From NCBI GenBank assembly GCA_002480735.1, contig DLCS01000160.1:1-9431 (forward strand): DNA of 9,431 bases, read 5' to 3'. A model generated the notes under the pieces. The model searched no databases, was not told the DNA's origin, and saw nothing but the letters and a program-made list of their open reading frames with translations. Shown here one piece after another: positions 7,204 to 9,431 of this stretch. The DNA is from Bacillaceae bacterium UBA7792. Lineage in GTDB: Bacteria; Bacillota; Bacilli; Bacillales; Cytobacillaceae. Position 1 is the stretch's first letter. Every line of letters begins with the position of its first letter. A program made the position numbers and the translations under genes.

Positions 7204-7232
7204 GTTTATACGTAAACAAATCCAAATGGATT
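7204..7232 (-). promoter_or_regulatory. Paired inverted repeats and candidate promoter of yhaQP
   Basis: Two palindromes lie side by side, 23 bases upstream of the yhaQ start. GTTTATACGTAAAC (7204-7217) has 5-base arms around 4 bases. AATCCAAATGGATT (7219-7232) has perfect 6-base arms around 2 bases. The first contains the best -10 for yhaQ, TATAAA on the minus strand (7210-7205); the second covers the place where the -35 should be, which matches consensus poorly. That arrangement suggests a regulator binding site, but the regulator is unknown. Confidence 0.35.
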
Positions 7233-7322
7233 CATTTTCAAGATAGAATTTTTCCTCTTTGCAAATTTTCAAAAATTATGCAAAAATAATGGTATGTATA
7301 AGGTAAAGGGGAATGCTTGGTT

Positions 7323-7508
7323 ATGAAAACTTATAAATTAACGGTATTTGAACCAAACGGGGAAAAACTTGTGGATGAAGCATTTGAAGCCAAGGATGAT
7401 ATTGAGGCAAAGCAATTAGGGGAGAAGATGCTTTCAGAAAAAGGGGCATTAGAAAAGACTCATCGCTGCACCTCTCCAAGCGGAAAGCTGCTGCTGTTTC
7501 ATCCCTAA
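7323..7508 (+). CDS. yhzD: Small conserved protein, YhzD-like
   Basis: This is the only + strand gene I accept. It encodes about 61 residues, beginning MKTYKLTVFEPNGEKL and ending with a conserved-looking HRC-x7-LLLFHP tail. The start of the protein suggests a beta-strand, then an acidic helix (AKDDIEAKQLGEKML), then the tail. There is no signal peptide or membrane segment. It resembles the YhzD-like family of about 60-residue Bacillus proteins, from memory and not from a search; no function is known to me. A ribosome binding site AAAGGGG (7305-7311) precedes it. The ATG at 7323 is preferred (11 bases after it); a TTG at 7317, 5 bases after it, is in frame and would add two residues. No convincing promoter was found. 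It ends in a strong terminator just past the stop codon, and the coding pattern, ribosome site and terminator together make it a real gene. Confidence 0.75.
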   Translation: MKTYKLTVFEPNGEKLVDEAFEAKDDIEAKQLGEKMLSEKGALEKTHRCTSPSGKLLLFHP

Positions 7509-7514
7509 AACGAG

Positions 7515-7556
7515 AAGGGCCTCCATTATTAGTGAAAATGGAGGCTCTTTTCTTTA
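7515..7556. terminator. Terminator between the convergent yhzD-like gene and yodQ
   Basis: Arms GCCTCCATT (7519-7527) and AATGGAGGC (7537-7545) pair perfectly over 9 bases around a 9-base loop, and the stem can extend to 7515-7549 with one G-U pair. On the + strand it is followed by CTTTTCTTTATT, so it ends the small gene 6 bases after its stop. On the minus strand it is 5 bases past the yodQ stop and the following sequence is less T-rich, so it probably also ends yodQ, but less strongly. Confidence 0.85.
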
Positions 7557-8822
7557 TTCGCCGTCAACACCACACCAATCCAATAGACATAGGGCAATAA
7601 TTTCTGCAGTGATAAAGATTTTATCAAGCTCAATGTATTCATTTGAAAAATGAGCCATTTCCGTTACGCCGGGGCCAAAAACAATGGACGGTGTGCCCCC
7701 GACACCTGTTAAAAGGCCGCCATCCGTTCCCCATGGTGACGCTTCAATAATCGGCTCTTCATCTAATACTCTCTTATAATTGACAACAAGGGTTTTCATT
7801 AATTCATGTTCAACATCAATGGACCCTGGCAACCAGCGTGCACCGAACCACTCCACCGTGACAGGGTGCTTCTCAAACCATGGATCGACTTCCTTCAAGC
7901 CTACAAGCCAGCTTTCCAATTCTGCTTTGGCAGCATCCATTGTTTCCTCTGGAGATACGCCCATCCTTCCTTCCATCACCACCAAATCACAAACAGAGGA
8001 AGGCCAATCTCCTCCCGATATTTTGCCTAGATTAATAGGAAACGGAATCGGGATCTTCTCATACAAAGGGTCAGTCACTCTTTCATTACGTACCTTTTCC
8101 AGCTCGAGAATCGATTCTACAACTTTCATGCTCTTTTCAATCGCACTTACTCCCTCATAGCGTGTGCCACCATGTGCTGATTGCCCCTTGACATGTAATC
8201 TGAACCACATCGACCCTTGCTGCTTCGGGAATATCTTCATGTTGGTGGGCTCAGGAATAAGAGCAGCATCTGCCTGATAGCCTCTCAAAATGGTCGCAAG
8301 CGTGCCTGCCCCACCACTTTCCTCCTCTACCACACTTTGAAAAATAATATCTCCCTTTAGACGAATGTCCAATGCTTGGATCGCTTGTATGGCTAGGAGC
8401 AGTGAAACATTTCCACCCTTCATATCTGTCGTGCCACGGCCAAACATTTTTCCATCAACAATCCTTGCACTATAAGGGTCATCCTCCCATTTATCTAGGT
8501 CCCCCTCTGGTACAACATCCACATGTCCATTGAGGATGATCGAGCGACCATTTCCCGCCCCCTTTAGCACACCAACTACATTAGGGCTTCCTGAAAACTC
8601 TTTTCTTGATGATGCAAAATAAGGGTTGCCTAGAAGCTCTTTCCCGCCCGGCTCCCAAACATCCACCTCTAGGTTCATTCGCTCAAGCTCCTCTATGACT
8701 AGCTGTTGAACGTCCTTCTCATTTCCTTGGGTACTTCTAGCTCTAACAAATTGTTCTAGGAGCTGGATTCCTCGTTCACGATGTTGCTCAAGCCATTCCC
8801 GGATCTTGCCCTCTCTAGCCAT
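7554..8822 (-). CDS. yodQ: YodQ-like M20 family metallo-deacylase (ArgE/DapE type)
   Basis: The 422-residue protein carries the M20 di-metal motifs: H100-x-D102 in NGHVDVVP, the bridging D133 in GRGTTDMKGG, the general base E166 with metal ligand E167 in VVEEES, the ligand E191 in IPEPT, and H391 in EMAHFSNEY. The lid domain has the usual QSAHGG histidine (H217). The family hydrolyses N-acyl groups from amino acids (ArgE, DapE, succinyl- or acetyl-substrates). In B. subtilis YodQ lies with CoA-transferase subunits YodR and YodS, the acetyltransferase YodP and lysine 2,3-aminomutase KamA, which suggests removal of an acetyl group from a beta-lysine-derived intermediate; the exact substrate is inference. 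The ATG at 8822-8820 follows GGGGGTG by 6 bases and lies 16 bases from the yodR stop, so the two are one operon. It is the last gene, ending at the shared terminator. Confidence 0.9.
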   Translation of the reverse strand: MAREGKIREWLEQHRERGIQLLEQFVRARSTQGNEKDVQQLVIEELERMNLEVDVWEPGGKELLGNPYFASSRKEFSGSPNVVGVLKGAGNGRSIILNGHVDVVPEGDLDKWEDDPYSARIVDGKMFGRGTTDMKGGNVSLLLAIQAIQALDIRLKGDIIFQSVVEEESGGAGTLATILRGYQADAALIPEPTNMKIFPKQQGSMWFRLHVKGQSAHGGTRYEGVSAIEKSMKVVESILELEKVRNERVTDPLYEKIPIPFPINLGKISGGDWPSSVCDLVVMEGRMGVSPEETMDAAKAELESWLVGLKEVDPWFEKHPVTVEWFGARWLPGSIDVEHELMKTLVVNYKRVLDEEPIIEASPWGTDGGLLTGVGGTPSIVFGPGVTEMAHFSNEYIELDKIFITAEIIALCLLDWCGVDGE

Positions 8823-8838
8823 TCAACACACCCCCATG

Positions 8839-9431
8839 TTAGTTCATGCTTTTTACATCCTCCGAAATGATTAATGCAGCGCCCGTACCTTCAACCACCT
8901 GCTGGATCGTGAACGGCTCCATTACTTCAAGAAGGACAAGACCTTCCTCCCTCACCTCTATCACCGCCCGATCCGTAATAATTAAATCCACACAGCGCCC
9001 TGCAGTTAATGGAAGGGTGCATTCCTTTAAGATTTTCGGCTCGCCGTCTTTGTTCACATGACTCATTAAAACAATGACCTTCTTTGCCTTTTCGGCAAGC
9101 TCCATGCCTCCACCGATGCCAGGCACCCGTTTTCCCGGAATTACCCAATTTGCTAGATCTCCTTTTTCACTTACCTCAAGACCTCCAAGAATCGTAATGT
9201 CTAAGTAACCACCGCGAATCATGCCAAAGGCCTGTGCACTGTCAAAGTAGGATGCTCCAGGGACAATCGTGACAGGAAAGCCCCCAGCATTGCAAAGCAT
9301 GGCATCCTCCGCACCCTTTTCCGGTGACTCCCCCATTCCGAGAATGCCGTTTTCCGCATGGAACATCACATGAATATCGGACGGGAGGTGATTGGACACA
9401 AGAGAGGGAATCCCAATGCCTAGATTCACGA
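8839..9431 (-). CDS. yodR: YodR-like CoA-transferase subunit B, C-terminal part (cut by window edge)
   Basis: The visible 196 residues start inside the protein at VNLGIGIPSLV, the conserved N-terminal motif of class I CoA-transferase B subunits, so about 20 residues are missing beyond the right edge. The GTG at the first visible codon is internal and not the real start. The catalytic glutamate is in HAENGILGMG (residue 26 of the visible part); the glycine-rich GIGGGMELAEKAKKVIV stretch and the LTAGRCVDLIITD segment are also typical of the family (3-oxoacid or acetate/butyrate CoA-transferase). The enzyme moves CoA between carboxylic acids using a glutamyl-CoA intermediate and needs an A subunit, expected just upstream as yodS outside the window. 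The downstream neighbour yodQ follows after 16 bases. Identification as YodR and not ScoB/AtoA rests on that neighbour. Confidence 0.88.
   Translation of the reverse strand, partial: VNLGIGIPSLVSNHLPSDIHVMFHAENGILGMGESPEKGAEDAMLCNAGGFPVTIVPGASYFDSAQAFGMIRGGYLDITILGGLEVSEKGDLANWVIPGKRVPGIGGGMELAEKAKKVIVLMSHVNKDGEPKILKECTLPLTAGRCVDLIITDRAVIEVREEGLVLLEVMEPFTIQQVVEGTGAALIISEDVKSMN

Noticed and set aside
7297..7302. TATAAG as the -10 of the small + strand gene
   Set aside because: Transcription would start within its AAAGGGG ribosome site, and there is no matching -35.
7780..8160. A 126-codon + strand open frame
   Set aside because: It lies wholly antisense to the well-supported yodQ gene, has no ribosome site or recognisable protein, and is a shadow of the real frame. 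The other + strand frames inside yhaN, yhaO, yhaP, yhaQ and yodR were dismissed for the same reason.
8927..9148. A 73-codon minus-strand frame inside yodR
   Set aside because: It is out of frame with the conserved CoA-transferase sequence and has low-complexity, basic composition, as expected for a shadow frame.
1..9431. tRNA, rRNA, CRISPR array, insertion sequence or prophage gene
   Set aside because: No cloverleaf-type sequence, no spaced direct repeats and no transposase, integrase or phage-like protein was seen; coding density is high and genes are typical of a Bacillaceae core genome.

Overview
The window looks like the chromosome of a low-GC Gram-positive in the Bacillaceae, related to but not the same as Bacillus subtilis. 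The evidence is strong AGGAGG-type ribosome binding sites, sigma-A-like promoter elements, hairpin-plus-T-tract terminators, and proteins that read as orthologues of B. subtilis YhaM, YhaN, YhaO, YhaP, YhaQ, Csp, YodQ and YodR. Everything is on the minus strand except one small gene. All gene identities are from recognition of motifs and remembered families; no search was run.

Layout, left to right in + coordinates (minus-strand genes are read right to left). 1-223: start of yhaM (3'-5' exoribonuclease), cut by the window edge. 300-3299: yhaN, a large SbcC/Rad50-like coiled-coil ATPase. 3303-4520: yhaO, an SbcD/Mre11-like metallophosphoesterase. These three form a yhaO-yhaN-yhaM cluster with a LexA-box-like palindrome upstream of yhaO and a probable second promoter in front of yhaM. 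4660-4860: a cold shock protein gene with its own long leader and a clear terminator. 5036-6289 and 6282-7181: yhaP and yhaQ, permease and ATPase of a NatAB-type ABC exporter, overlapping by 8 bases. 7323-7508 (+): a small YhzD-like gene, ending in a hairpin terminator that can serve both strands. 7554-8822 and 8839-9431: yodQ (M20 metallo-deacylase) and yodR (CoA-transferase subunit B, cut by the window edge), the tail of a yod-type catabolic operon.

How the genes fit together: YhaO and YhaN have the architecture of a nuclease-ATPase pair acting on DNA ends, and YhaM adds a nuclease of the same cluster. YhaQ and YhaP make one membrane exporter. YodR and YodQ belong to a pathway that B. subtilis links to beta-lysine-type metabolism, although the lysine aminomutase and acetyltransferase genes do not follow yodQ here.

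Most of this is conserved core genome, and I see no mobile element, CRISPR, RNA gene or obviously new system. The points most worth a second look are the paired membrane segments at the middle of the YhaN coiled coil in place of a zinc hook, the candidate SOS control of that cluster, the paired palindromes in front of yhaQ, and the truncated yod operon.
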